From positions 992,001 to 1,056,000 of the forward strand of contig NZ_JAUSWV010000002.1 of NCBI RefSeq assembly GCF_030815485.1: DNA of 64,000 bases, written 5' to 3'. The notes beneath the pieces are model-generated. The model saw only the letters and a program-made list of their open reading frames with translations. It was not told the DNA's origin and made no database searches. A program made the position numbers and the translations under genes. Below are positions 1-7,671 of the stretch, one piece after another; the first letter of the stretch is position 1, and each line of letters opens with the position of its first letter. The stretch is from Streptomyces rishiriensis (GTDB taxonomy: Bacteria > Actinomycetota > Actinomycetes > Streptomycetales > Streptomycetaceae).

Positions 1-622
1 CGATGTACGGGTAGTCGCCGTCGTTGCTGTACGGGTACTGCGAGAACCCGACCGTGTCGAGTTGCTCGTCGGTGACGCCCGCGACGCTGTCCCGCCAGCG
101 GTCGATCACCGTCCAGAACCGCTCCAGGGTCAGGGCGGCGGAGGGTGTGAAGTCGACCATCAGCTTCGGGTCCTGCCGCCGTTCGCCGAAGGTCCACTCC
201 CATGCGCCCGCGAACTCGTGGTGCAGGTGCGCCAGTCGCCACGCGATGGTCGTGACCGGTGTCGCGTCGGGCTCGGGGGCCCCGGGGTGAGCGAGGATCT
301 GTTCGACCCGTTCCACGCTCACGCTCCAGTCCTCGGCGATCTTCTCGACGGCCATGCCACCGGCGGCCTGCCGGGCGACCTCGGCGTACTCGTTCGCCGG
401 GATGTCGGCGGCGCCCAGGTCGAGCACCCATTCGCCCGGCCCGAACGCCCTGGGCGTCGTCGCCTCGCCCCGCCGCCGGAGCGACCAGCAGCTGGGCACC
501 GGCTCCCACAGGTACTCCTCGTCACCGAGCCCTGTCAGCCGTACCCCGGCCATCTCCCTTGCGTGGTCGAACTGTTCGAGCAAGGGCCCCAGACGGTCGG
601 GCCGCGCGCCTTCGGTCTCCAT
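1..622 (-). CDS. DinB-like four-helix protein (DinB_2), 3' end beyond window
   Basis: The reading frame is open from the ATG at 622 to the window edge, giving at least 207 residues. Seen: an early METEGARPDRL start, a WEPVPSCWSLR segment, and a late HLHHEFAGAWEW segment followed by FWTVIDRWRD. These His- and Trp-rich helices are typical of the DinB/YfiT superfamily, whose members bind a metal through three histidines and often act as thiol (mycothiol or bacillithiol) transferases. The substrate cannot be told. The gene reads away from the GNAT gene across a 430-base gap and looks monocistronic within what is visible. The C-terminus is missing only because the window ends. Confidence 0.75.
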   Translation of the reverse strand, partial: METEGARPDRLGPLLEQFDHAREMAGVRLTGLGDEEYLWEPVPSCWSLRRRGEATTPRAFGPGEWVLDLGAADIPANEYAEVARQAAGGMAVEKIAEDWSVSVERVEQILAHPGAPEPDATPVTTIAWRLAHLHHEFAGAWEWTFGERRQDPKLMVDFTPSAALTLERFWTVIDRWRDSVAGVTDEQLDTVGFSQYPYSNDGDYPYI

Positions 623-844
623 GTGTGGCTCCCCTCGCGGTCGCGCCTCGTAACGCACTGCGCTCAGGCGGAAGTTAACGGCTCGTCCGACGGGGCGCCA
701 CCGATTTCCCCCGCTCGCGGGGCGGCTGGTGACGCGAGGGGCTGCACCATGGATTCGGCAGGCAGGGGCCTCGATCGACTCCGGGCGGGACATGCCCAGG
801 AGGCACGCCTGTCGGTCCAGGGGCCCGTCGGCGGTTTCCATGGA

Positions 845-903
845 CCGGCGTCGCCCCGGCTGACCGGCGTCCGCCCCGGCTGGCCGGCGTCTGCCCCGGC
901 TGC
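845..903. repeat. Three tandem 19-20 bp GC-rich repeats in a gene-free gap
   Basis: Three near-identical units begin CCGGCGT at 845, 864 and 884; the first unit is one base short. They lie in the 623-1054 gap between the DinB-like gene and the GNAT gene. I found no convincing coding frame, RNA or other element in the rest of that gap. The repeats may form part of the 3' untranslated region of the GNAT transcript. No function is evident. Confidence 0.6.
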
Positions 904-1054
904 CGGAGATGACGTCGGCTGCCGGGCCGGAAGCCTTCGCCCCCCGCACCGGCCTGTCGGCGACTCGGCGCCGGTGTCCACACCCCGCGTGAGGCGACCG
1001 TCGACCGTCGGCCGATGGCCCATGGCCGATGGCGGCGCCGGCGTCGACCACGGC

Positions 1055-1921
1055 TCAGGCGTCCCGGTGCAGGTCCCGGGTCTCGGGAAGTGGCCGGAAG
1101 CCGGCCGACCGGTAGGTGGCGACGGCGCCGACGTTCGAGCTCGGGGTGCAGACGATCGCGCTCGACGACCCGAGCTCGCGGAGTGCGGCCGCCGCGGCGA
1201 CGGTGATCGCCTTGCCGTAGCCGTGACCGCGGTGTTCCCGATGCACGCCCATCGGCTCGAGCAACCCGGGCTTCCCCGGACCGGCCGACCACACCGTCAC
1301 CGCCGCCACCGCCTCACCCAGGGCGTCGTGGGCGACCAGACACCGCGCGTCGGCGTACGGCGTTCCGGCAGCCATCGCGTGCCAGTGCTCGTCCGTGAAC
1401 GTCGATCCGTCGAACGACGCCCGCTGTACGGCGGTCCGCGCACCCACCCGCGTCGGGCCGGTCACCTCGATCCGCAGACCCGGGTCCCGCACCGGCCGGC
1501 CGAGGTCGCGGCACAGCGGCGTCCACGGCTCGTCGGCGCTCCAGCCGTCCCCGCACAGCAGTTCCTGTACCAGCGCGCCCGGGGGCGCCTCGACGGACGC
1601 CCTGCCCTCGGCCAGTACACCGTGCTCCGGCTCGGTCACGTCCGCGAGCAGCCGCTGCGCCAGTTCCTCGTCCCGCCGGGCGTCCGGCGCGATCGTCAGC
1701 CGCAGCAGTTCGGGACCGTCCAGCAGTCCGACGGCGAGGATCCGTCCGTTCCCGCTCCAGGTCCGGACCGCCTCGGCCGTCGCCTCGGCGCCGAACCGCC
1801 AGAACCAGCCCAGGTCCCCCGGATGCAGTTGCGCCGGCGCCCCCTCGTACTGCCACTCCCGCAGTACGCCCACGACCTCGCGCAGCCCGTCGACTCCCGG
1901 CTTGCCCGCCGCCGGCGCCAT
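1055..1921 (-). CDS. GNAT-family N-acetyltransferase
   Basis: A 288-residue protein. The C-terminal half (about residues 150-285) has the GNAT fold signature: the acetyl-CoA loop MGVHREHRGHGYGKAI, then a helix and the late beta-bulge region NVGAVATYRSAGFRPL. The N-terminal half looks like a second, degenerate GNAT-like domain, giving the tandem architecture of many Streptomyces acetyltransferases. The acceptor substrate is unknown. A purine-rich GGAGGGGG stretch lies directly before the ATG. The gene lies 30 bases downstream of the receiver-domain gene on the same strand, so co-transcription is possible. Confidence 0.85.
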   Translation of the reverse strand: MAPAAGKPGVDGLREVVGVLREWQYEGAPAQLHPGDLGWFWRFGAEATAEAVRTWSGNGRILAVGLLDGPELLRLTIAPDARRDEELAQRLLADVTEPEHGVLAEGRASVEAPPGALVQELLCGDGWSADEPWTPLCRDLGRPVRDPGLRIEVTGPTRVGARTAVQRASFDGSTFTDEHWHAMAAGTPYADARCLVAHDALGEAVAAVTVWSAGPGKPGLLEPMGVHREHRGHGYGKAITVAAAAALRELGSSSAIVCTPSSNVGAVATYRSAGFRPLPETRDLHRDA

Positions 1922-1951
1922 GCCCCCTCCGCAGCCCTGTGTCCTGGTGCT

Positions 1952-2722
1952 TCAGGGGCGCGGCCGGGCGGCCGTGTCGAGGTAGAAGGCGTCGATGCTC
2001 TGGACGGCCTGCTCGAACTCGTCCAGGTTGACGGGCTTGGTCACGTAGGCGTTGGCGTGGCTGCTGTATGCGTCGGTCACGTCGCCGGGGGCGGTGGACG
2101 TGGTGAGGACGACCACGGGGATGGTCTGCAGGTCTTCGTCGGCCTTGAGGACCTTCAGCAGCTCGCGGCCGTTCATGCGCGGCATGTTCAGGTCGAGGAC
2201 GATGAGGTCGGGCCGCGGGGTGCCGGGGGTGCGCAGGTGTTCCAGCGCGGCGACTCCGTCGGTGACCCGGACCAGATTGCGCGCTCCGCGCTCGGAGAGG
2301 GCTTCCTCGATGAGCATCGCGTCGGCGACGTCGTCCTCCACGAGCAGGACGTCGAAGGGGCGGGCAGGGGGGGTCGTCATCGGATGCTCCGTGGGTGTCT
2401 CGTCAGAGTGGTGAAAGAGCCCGGGCCAGCGGCGCCGGGCCCCTTGGCGGGTCATGCCGCAGGCGGCGCCGAGCTGCGGGTAGCCCGCGCCCGCGCGGGC
2501 GGCAGCCACGGCTGCCGCCCGCTGGAGCCGTTCGGCGGCCTGCTGCAGTTGGTCCAGCACATGGAGCAGGGCCAGGGCCTGTCCCGGGTCGTCCGGCGCC
2601 GGGTGCGGGGGGCTCTCCAGCAGCCGGTGGGCGAGGCGCTGGGCAAGGCTGCCGACCGCGGCGTCCGCGATGACGGCCGTCTCGTGCGGAGTGGTCCGCA
2701 GATGGAAGTTCCTGCCTGGCAT
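1952..2722 (-). CDS. HTH-like DNA-binding domain fused in frame to a receiver domain
   Basis: The frame gives a 256-residue protein with two parts. Residues 1-114 resemble the small Streptomyces helix-turn-helix proteins, with the recognisable stretch YPQLGAACGMTRQGARRRWP near residues 80-105. Residues 115-256 form a complete single-domain response regulator of the Rcp1/CheY type: acidic pocket VEDD, phosphoacceptor Asp177 in LIVLDLNMP, switch Thr in VLTTST, and KP in YVTKPVN. Codon use stays high-GC across both parts. The second part has its own ATG at 2380 with a ribosome site, so two products are possible. It is divergent from the histidine kinase, its likely phosphodonor. Some annotators would start at 2380 only. 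Confidence 0.75.
   Translation of the reverse strand: MPGRNFHLRTTPHETAVIADAAVGSLAQRLAHRLLESPPHPAPDDPGQALALLHVLDQLQQAAERLQRAAAVAAARAGAGYPQLGAACGMTRQGARRRWPGLFHHSDETPTEHPMTTPPARPFDVLLVEDDVADAMLIEEALSERGARNLVRVTDGVAALEHLRTPGTPRPDLIVLDLNMPRMNGRELLKVLKADEDLQTIPVVVLTTSTAPGDVTDAYSSHANAYVTKPVNLDEFEQAVQSIDAFYLDTAARPRP
2387..2390 (-). promoter_or_regulatory. Internal ribosome-binding site for a stand-alone receiver protein
   Basis: On the minus strand GGAG lies 6 bases before the in-frame ATG at 2380 (ACGGAGCATCCGATG). That ATG is where homologous single-domain response regulators begin. The site would allow a 142-residue receiver protein to be made as well as the 256-residue fusion. This is inferred from spacing only. 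Confidence 0.5.
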
Positions 2723-2752
2723 GCCTGGCACTCTATGGTCCGGGAGCAGTTC

Positions 2753-2772
2753 GCGACAACAACCGTTGTCGC
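2753..2772. promoter_or_regulatory. Perfect inverted repeat GCGACAAC-N4-GTTGTCGC in divergent promoter
   Basis: Two 8-base arms are separated by AACC, between the starts of the HTH-receiver gene (2722, minus) and the histidine kinase (2832, plus). A partial copy, CCGTTGTC, follows at 2790-2797. Position and symmetry suit an operator controlling both sides. The HTH-receiver protein is the obvious candidate ligand, which is an inference. Confidence 0.55.
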
Positions 2773-2831
2773 CGTCTAGAGTGTGCCGACCGTTGTCTTC
2801 GGGCAAGTGTTTGCAGCGAGGAGTCCACAGA

Positions 2832-4439
2832 ATGACCGGCAGTGAGAGACCATCGCCTGTGCGGTGGCTTTCCACGTGGACGACTCGGCGGTGGCTCCGT
2901 GCGGGGGCGGCGACGTCCTTGACGGTTCTGGCTCTTCTCGGTGTCACGGGAGCGTGGGTGCTGACACGGACCGAGTCGATCAGCAAGGACCTGGTGGACG
3001 TGCGGTCTCCCGCGCTGACCACGGCGATCCGGCTGGAATCGGCCCTGCTCGACCAGGAGACCGGCATCCGCGGCTACGGGATCACCGGCGCGGCGGACTT
3101 CATCACCCCTTACCAGGAGGGCCTCGTCGAGCAGAGGGCGAGCGTCGCGCAACTCACCGGGCTGCTCGCCGGCGACCGGGCCGGCCTTGAGGACCTGAAG
3201 GCCGTGCAGGACGCCGCGGCCACCTGGCAGGAGAGGATCGCGCGTCCGATCGCCGCCTCGCCGGCCGGCTCACCCTCCCCGCTGGCCACCGCACGGGCGG
3301 CGGAGGGCAAGAGGGCCTTCGACGAGGTGCGGACCGCCCTGAGCGAGCAGCAGGCACGGCTGCGCGCGGACCGCGCCCGGGCGAGGGACGACCTGATGAG
3401 CACGATGGCCCTGCGGAACGCCGTGTTCAGTGCCGCCGCGGTCCTCGTCGTCGCCCTCACCGCGTGCGTCTTCGAAGGGCTGCGCCGCGGCATCACCCGG
3501 CCACTGGACCAGCTCGGCGCGGACGCCCGCACCGTCGCCGACGGCGACTTCGGCCACGCCATCACCGCGACCGGTCCCGCCGACCTGCGGCGCCTCAGCG
3601 GCGAGATCGAGTTCATGCGGCGCCGTCTCGTACGGGAACTGGCCTTCAGCGAGGAGACGCGTCAGCGCCTCGACGCGCAGGCCGCGGACCTTCAGCGCTC
3701 CAACGCGGAGCTGGAGCAGTTCGCGTACGTCGCCTCGCACGACCTCCAGGAGCCGCTGCGCAAGGTCTCCAGCTTCACCCAGCTCCTCCAGCGGCGCTAC
3801 GGCGGGCAACTCGACGCCCGGGCCGACCAGTACATCGACTTCGCGGTCGACGGGGCGAACCGCATGCAGGTCCTCATCAGCGACCTGCTCGACTTCTCCC
3901 GGGTCGGACGGATGCACAACACCCACCAGAGCGTCGACCTGGACCAGGTACTGGAGCGGACCCTGTCCGCACTGAGCGTCGGTATCGAGGAGGCCGGAGC
4001 GACCGTCACCCACGATCCGCTGCCGACGCTGATCGCCGACCCCACCCAGATGGGCATGCTCTGGCAGAACCTGATCGGCAACGCCGTCAAGTTCCGCCGC
4101 CCCGGCGAGGCGCCGGAAATCCGTGTCACGTCGGTCCGGGACGGCGAACTGTGGCGGTTCACCGTCACCGACAACGGCATCGGCATCGCGCCGGAGTACG
4201 CCGACAAGGTCTTCGTGATCTTCCAGCGGCTGCACACCAAGGACGTCTACTCCGGCAGCGGCATCGGCCTGGCGATGTGCAAGAAGATCGTCGAGTTCCA
4301 CGGAGGCACCATCGGCGTCGACACCGCCTACCGGGACGGCACCCGCATCGTCTTCACCCTGGCACCCGAACCGCCGGCGAACCCCGACCCGTCCACCCTG
4401 CCGGAGGCCGACCGCTCCGGCACCGAACAGACACGATGA
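2832..4439 (+). CDS. CHASE3-HAMP sensor histidine kinase
   Basis: A 535-residue membrane kinase. Transmembrane helix 1 is at about 24-46, then an extracellular CHASE3-like helical sensor with the typical LLDQETGIRGYGITG stretch, helix 2 at about 205-225, HAMP to about 280, and a coiled linker. The phosphoacceptor is His303 in YVASHDLQEPLRK, the dimerisation sequence shared with bacteriophytochrome-type kinases. The ATP domain has N-box NLIGNAVKF, G1 DNGIGI and G2 GSGIGLAM. GAGGAG lies 8 bases before the chosen ATG. The stop overlaps the next ATG (ATGA), so it is translationally coupled to the receiver-PP2C gene. The ligand is unknown. Confidence 0.92.
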   Translation: MTGSERPSPVRWLSTWTTRRWLRAGAATSLTVLALLGVTGAWVLTRTESISKDLVDVRSPALTTAIRLESALLDQETGIRGYGITGAADFITPYQEGLVEQRASVAQLTGLLAGDRAGLEDLKAVQDAAATWQERIARPIAASPAGSPSPLATARAAEGKRAFDEVRTALSEQQARLRADRARARDDLMSTMALRNAVFSAAAVLVVALTACVFEGLRRGITRPLDQLGADARTVADGDFGHAITATGPADLRRLSGEIEFMRRRLVRELAFSEETRQRLDAQAADLQRSNAELEQFAYVASHDLQEPLRKVSSFTQLLQRRYGGQLDARADQYIDFAVDGANRMQVLISDLLDFSRVGRMHNTHQSVDLDQVLERTLSALSVGIEEAGATVTHDPLPTLIADPTQMGMLWQNLIGNAVKFRRPGEAPEIRVTSVRDGELWRFTVTDNGIGIAPEYADKVFVIFQRLHTKDVYSGSGIGLAMCKKIVEFHGGTIGVDTAYRDGTRIVFTLAPEPPANPDPSTLPEADRSGTEQTR

Positions 4440-5692
4440 CCACCGCCATGACAGCCGGCCACGACGCGGCGTCCGAAGAACCGACGTACCGCATCCTTCT
4501 GATCGAGGACGACAAGGGCGACGCCCTGCTCGTCGAGGAGCTCCTGTACGACACGGGGCTGCGGTTCGAGCTGACGACCCGCACCACTCTGGCCGAGGCC
4601 CGCGCCGAACTGGCGGGCGCCCCGATCGACTGCGTCCTCCTCGACCTGCATCTGCCCGACGTGTCGGGCACCGACGCGGTCGTCGCCGTGCGGCGCCTGG
4701 CCCCGCACACCGCGGTCATCGTCCTCACCGGGCTGTCCGAGGCCCAGGCGGGCACCGACGCCATGGCCGCCGGAGCCCAGGACTACCTCGTCAAGGGGAA
4801 GGTCGAGGCCGACCTGCTGCACCGGACGGTGCGCTACGCCGTCTACCGCAGCAAGACCGAACGTGCGAGCGCCGAAGCCCAGGCCACCCGGCTGCGGGCG
4901 GAGGAGAACGCCCGCCTGGAACGCGGGCTGCTGCCCCAGCCGATGCTCGACACCTCCACCGTGCGCGTGACCTCCCGTTATCTGCCCGGCGCCGCGATGG
5001 CCCTGCTCGGCGGGGACTTCCTCGACGTGGTGGAGGGCGACGACGGGCTGCTGCACGCCGTCGTCGGCGACGTCAGCGGACACGGCCCCGACGCCGCCGC
5101 GCTCGGCGTGTGTCTGCGCATCGCCTGGCGCTCCCTGGTGCTCGGCGGACACCGCGGTGAGGATCTGCTGCATCTGATGGAACGCATCCTGATCGCCGAA
5201 CGCGGCGGCCAGCAGCTGTTCGCCACCTGCACCCTCCTCACCCTCGACCAGCACGCCGGCACCGCCACCCTGCACCTCGCCGGCCACCACGAGCCCCTCC
5301 TCACCACGGCCGAGGGAACCCGGGAACTGGCCGCCGCGCACGGCGTCGCCCTGGGCATCGTCCCCGGGCTGCGCAGCTGGCCCTCGACCGTCGTGCCGCT
5401 CCCGGCCGCGGGCGCCCTGACCCTCTACACCGACGGCCTCACCGAGGGACACAACGGGGCGACGAGCGAACGGCTCGGCGTCGAGGGACTGCTCGCGCTG
5501 ATCGGAAGGCTGCCGTCCGCGGACCCGGCCACCCACGTCGACCTCCTCATCAGGGAAACCTACGAGCTGAACGCCGGACGCCACTCCGACGACCTCGCCG
5601 TGCTCCGCCTCGACTGGGGCGATCGCCCCGCCCATCCCTCGGGCCGCAGCGACGACGAGGGAACTCCGCGGGCTCAGCGGACCCGGTCGTAG
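4436..5692 (+). CDS. Response regulator with PP2C (SpoIIE/RsbU-type) phosphatase output
   Basis: A 418-residue protein. The receiver is at about residues 18-135 (IEDD pocket, phosphoacceptor Asp70 in CVLLDLHLPD, YLVKGK lysine). A coiled linker leads to a PP2C domain at about 180-410 with GGDFLDVV, GDVSGHGPDAA, LYTDGLTEGH and the late DDLAVL aspartates. Family role: the phosphorylated receiver switches on the phosphatase, which dephosphorylates an anti-sigma-factor antagonist and releases a sigma factor. The upstream kinase is translationally coupled and is the likely phosphodonor. No antagonist gene is adjacent. The last 19 bases overlap the 3' end of the convergent gene. Confidence 0.92.
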   Translation: MTTAMTAGHDAASEEPTYRILLIEDDKGDALLVEELLYDTGLRFELTTRTTLAEARAELAGAPIDCVLLDLHLPDVSGTDAVVAVRRLAPHTAVIVLTGLSEAQAGTDAMAAGAQDYLVKGKVEADLLHRTVRYAVYRSKTERASAEAQATRLRAEENARLERGLLPQPMLDTSTVRVTSRYLPGAAMALLGGDFLDVVEGDDGLLHAVVGDVSGHGPDAAALGVCLRIAWRSLVLGGHRGEDLLHLMERILIAERGGQQLFATCTLLTLDQHAGTATLHLAGHHEPLLTTAEGTRELAAAHGVALGIVPGLRSWPSTVVPLPAAGALTLYTDGLTEGHNGATSERLGVEGLLALIGRLPSADPATHVDLLIRETYELNAGRHSDDLAVLRLDWGDRPAHPSGRSDDEGTPRAQRTRS

Positions 5693-6276
5693 ACGAGGGC
5701 CAACGTGCCGTGCTCGCCCGCGGTCTGGCTCACGAGCGTCCACCGCCCCGCGGGCAGACCGTCGTCGAAGAGGCGCGGTCCGCCACCGAGGAAGACCGGG
5801 AAGACCGTGAGCGCCAGCCGGTCGACCTCGTCGGCCGCCAGCAGCGCCTTGACGACGCTCGCGCTGGAGAGCACGAGAATGTCGCCGCCTTCGGTGGCCC
5901 TGAGGTCCGCGACGACGTCGGCGGCCGGCTTGTCGGCGATGGTCGTGCGCTCCCACGGCGCCTTGTCGAGGCCGGCGGAGAGGACCACCTTGTCGGTGTC
6001 GACGAGCCACTTCGCGAAGCCCTCGTCGCGCGGGTCGACGCCCTCCATACCGATGACGGTGGGCCAGAAGCCGAGGAACCCCTCGGCGTTGACCCGCCCG
6101 AGGAGCGCTGTCGTGGCGGACTCCCAGAGGCCGGTCAGGTGGTCGCGGGCGACGTCCGTCACCGCGTACGGCATCACCCAGCTCATGTCCAGGGGGTTGT
6201 CCGGCGCCGCGTAGTGGCCGTCGAGGGAGAGGGCCATGTTCGTGACGACTCGACGGCCGGCGAACTGCTCGGTCAT
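5674..6276 (-). CDS. Dihydrofolate reductase-like (RibD C-terminal domain) protein
   Basis: A 200-residue protein of the RibD_C/DHFR-like family. It begins RRVVTNMALSLDGHYAAPD, has the nucleotide-region stretch DILVLSSASVVKALL, and ends with the typical VFPVFLGGGPRLFDDGL. Members bind NADPH, but most stand-alone forms have no assigned substrate. AAGGAG precedes the ATG. The ATG overlaps the stop of the ArsR-SRPBCC gene (ATGA), so the pair is an operon probably repressed by that ArsR protein. The 3' end overlaps the convergent receiver-PP2C gene by 19 bases. Confidence 0.88.
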   Translation of the reverse strand: MTEQFAGRRVVTNMALSLDGHYAAPDNPLDMSWVMPYAVTDVARDHLTGLWESATTALLGRVNAEGFLGFWPTVIGMEGVDPRDEGFAKWLVDTDKVVLSAGLDKAPWERTTIADKPAADVVADLRATEGGDILVLSSASVVKALLAADEVDRLALTVFPVFLGGGPRLFDDGLPAGRWTLVSQTAGEHGTLALVYDRVR

Positions 6277-7217
6277 TTCGCGCTCCTTGTGTCGGTGCTG
6301 TCGGTGCCGGTGCTGTCCGGGCTGGTGCTGTCGGTGCTGTCCGGGCTGGTGCTGTCGGTGCTGTCCGGGCTGGTGCTGTCCGTGTCGTGAGGGTCCGCGG
6401 CGAGGGTCGCCGCCAGCTTGTCCAGGCTCTGGCCGAAGCCGATCTCGATGCCGGCGACGAAGTCCGCCGACTCGACGGTGCTGTCGGCCATCCGCCAGTG
6501 GACGTCGAGGTCCGTGCCCGGGCCGGTGGGCCGCAGAGCCATCTCGACATGGGCGGTGAAAGCCGGGCGGCCGTCGGGGAGCAGCGGGGAGAGCCGATAG
6601 GAGAGGCGCTCACCGGGCCGTGCCTCGACGACGGCTCCTTCCGCGCGCCCGACGACCGGGCCGGTGCTGTCGGTGTCCTCGGCGTCGCGGTATTCCTGGA
6701 CGATCGCCCCACCGGGCCGTGCCTCGAAGACGAGTGCGGAGACCCGGAGGTCTTCGGGCCTCCACCAGCGCGTGAGCAGGGCGGCCTCGGTCAGGTGGCG
6801 CCAGACGAGCTCGGGACGCCCGGTCAGGGACCGGTGGAACGTGAAGGACCGGCCGTCGGCCCACCCCGGCTCCCGCGCGGCGAGCCGCTCCGTCCGGAGG
6901 CTGAGCCCGTAACGGTCGTAGGTCGCCTGCGCTCCGCCGGCCTGTTCCGCGGTGTCGGCGAGCCGGCCGAGCGCGGCCGCCAGATCACGGAGGGGGCCGG
7001 GCCGGAGGGCGTAGACGCGACGCTGACCGGTGCGCCGGGAGGTCACGACCCCGGCGCGTTCCAGGGTCTGGAGATGCTTGGTCGTCTGCGGTTGGCGTGC
7101 GTCGGCGAGCTGAGCGAGCACGCCGACCGGCCGGGGCCGCTCGGCGAGCAGACTCACGAGCCGCCGACGGGCCGGGTCGGCCAGTGCGGCGAGCAGTGCG
7201 TCCATCGAGGCGTCCAT
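6273..7217 (-). CDS. ArsR-family HTH fused to SRPBCC (AHSA1-like) domain with repetitive tail
   Basis: A 314-residue protein. Residues 1-90 are a winged helix of the ArsR type (LADPARRRLVSLLAERP, recognition helix QPQTTKHLQTLERAGVV). Residues about 125-275 are an SRPBCC domain related to AHSA1 (FTFHRSLTGRPELVWRHLTE, LTRWWRPEDL). The last 35 residues are a low-complexity Asp/Ser/Thr/Pro tail built from an 8-residue repeat. ArsR-SRPBCC fusions are usually local repressors whose second domain may bind a small hydrophobic ligand. It is translationally coupled to the DHFR-like gene. A promoter ending 7 bases before the ATG suggests a leaderless message. Confidence 0.88.
   Translation of the reverse strand: MDASMDALLAALADPARRRLVSLLAERPRPVGVLAQLADARQPQTTKHLQTLERAGVVTSRRTGQRRVYALRPGPLRDLAAALGRLADTAEQAGGAQATYDRYGLSLRTERLAAREPGWADGRSFTFHRSLTGRPELVWRHLTEAALLTRWWRPEDLRVSALVFEARPGGAIVQEYRDAEDTDSTGPVVGRAEGAVVEARPGERLSYRLSPLLPDGRPAFTAHVEMALRPTGPGTDLDVHWRMADSTVESADFVAGIEIGFGQSLDKLAATLAADPHDTDSTSPDSTDSTSPDSTDSTSPDSTGTDSTDTRSAK
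6309..6380. repeat. Three perfect 24-bp tandem copies inside the ArsR-SRPBCC gene
   Basis: Identical 24-base units run at 6309-6332, 6333-6356 and 6357-6380, with degenerate half-units on the 6292-6308 side. They encode repeats of an eight-residue Ser/Thr/Pro/Asp unit at the protein's C-terminus. Perfect identity implies recent slippage or unequal exchange, so copy number is likely to vary between strains. Confidence 0.9.
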
Positions 7218-7224
7218 GAGGGAG

Positions 7225-7254
7225 AGTATTCCTCACGGAGAATATTCGCGTCAA
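7225..7254 (-). promoter_or_regulatory. Leaderless promoter with overlapping AT-rich operator for the ArsR gene
   Basis: On the minus strand a -35 TTGACG (7254-7249) is followed 18 bases later by a -10-like AATACT (7230-7225), and the ATG at 7217 lies 7 bases beyond, so the start codon would be the 5' end of the message. The stretch is strikingly AT-rich for this genome. It contains GAATATTC at 7240-7247 plus related arms AGTATTCC and GGAATATC, which look like a self-binding ArsR operator. Confidence 0.6.
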
Positions 7255-7262
7255 GGAATATC

Positions 7263-7671
7263 TCGCGTCGGCCGGAAGCCCGGGCAGCTCCGTGCCTTCG
7301 GCCGTCCACAGGTGCGTCCGGCGGACGAGAGGACGGTCGGCGGGCAGAACGACGACCCGCCCGTCGGGCCTCCCCCCGTACGGAGTGTCCCGGCTTAGGC
7401 GCGACCGGTCTCAACGGCTTCCGCGGTGTGCGTACACCGCGACCAGGGCGCGGCGACCGCGATCCCGTAGGGCGAGCTCGCGGCGGGAGTCCACGGCGAC
7501 CGGGTCGCCCTGGCGGGCGGGCGCTCGCGACCCTGCACGCTGACGGCGGGACCGGCAGGTTCCTCGACGACGCCGGGGAGGTGCCCTCGTCTACGCGTGT
7601 ACCGCCCGAGCAGCTCGCCCCGTAGGGCAGGACTTGCGGTGCGTCCCGTCGGTGGCGCCGGACGGGAGTTC
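7263..7671. other. Gene-free stretch, no recognised feature
   Basis: About 410 bases between the ArsR promoter and the 3' end of the VOC gene. Open frames exist on both strands, but none shows a recognisable family or start with a ribosome site. I see no strong hairpin. Confidence 0.5.

Noticed and set aside
62..2779. A 905-codon open frame on the plus strand crossing the first three genes
   Set aside because: It is antisense to the DinB-like, GNAT and HTH-receiver genes, which carry recognisable domains. Long shadow frames are expected at this GC content.
3464..4435. A long upstream extension of the receiver-PP2C gene
   Set aside because: It runs out of frame through the histidine kinase. 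The ATGA overlap at 4436 gives a normal receiver start.
7292..7625. Possible decayed enzyme gene in the gap before the VOC gene
   Set aside because: A few codons in one frame look protein-like, but no motif is strong enough to name a family, so it was left as noncoding.
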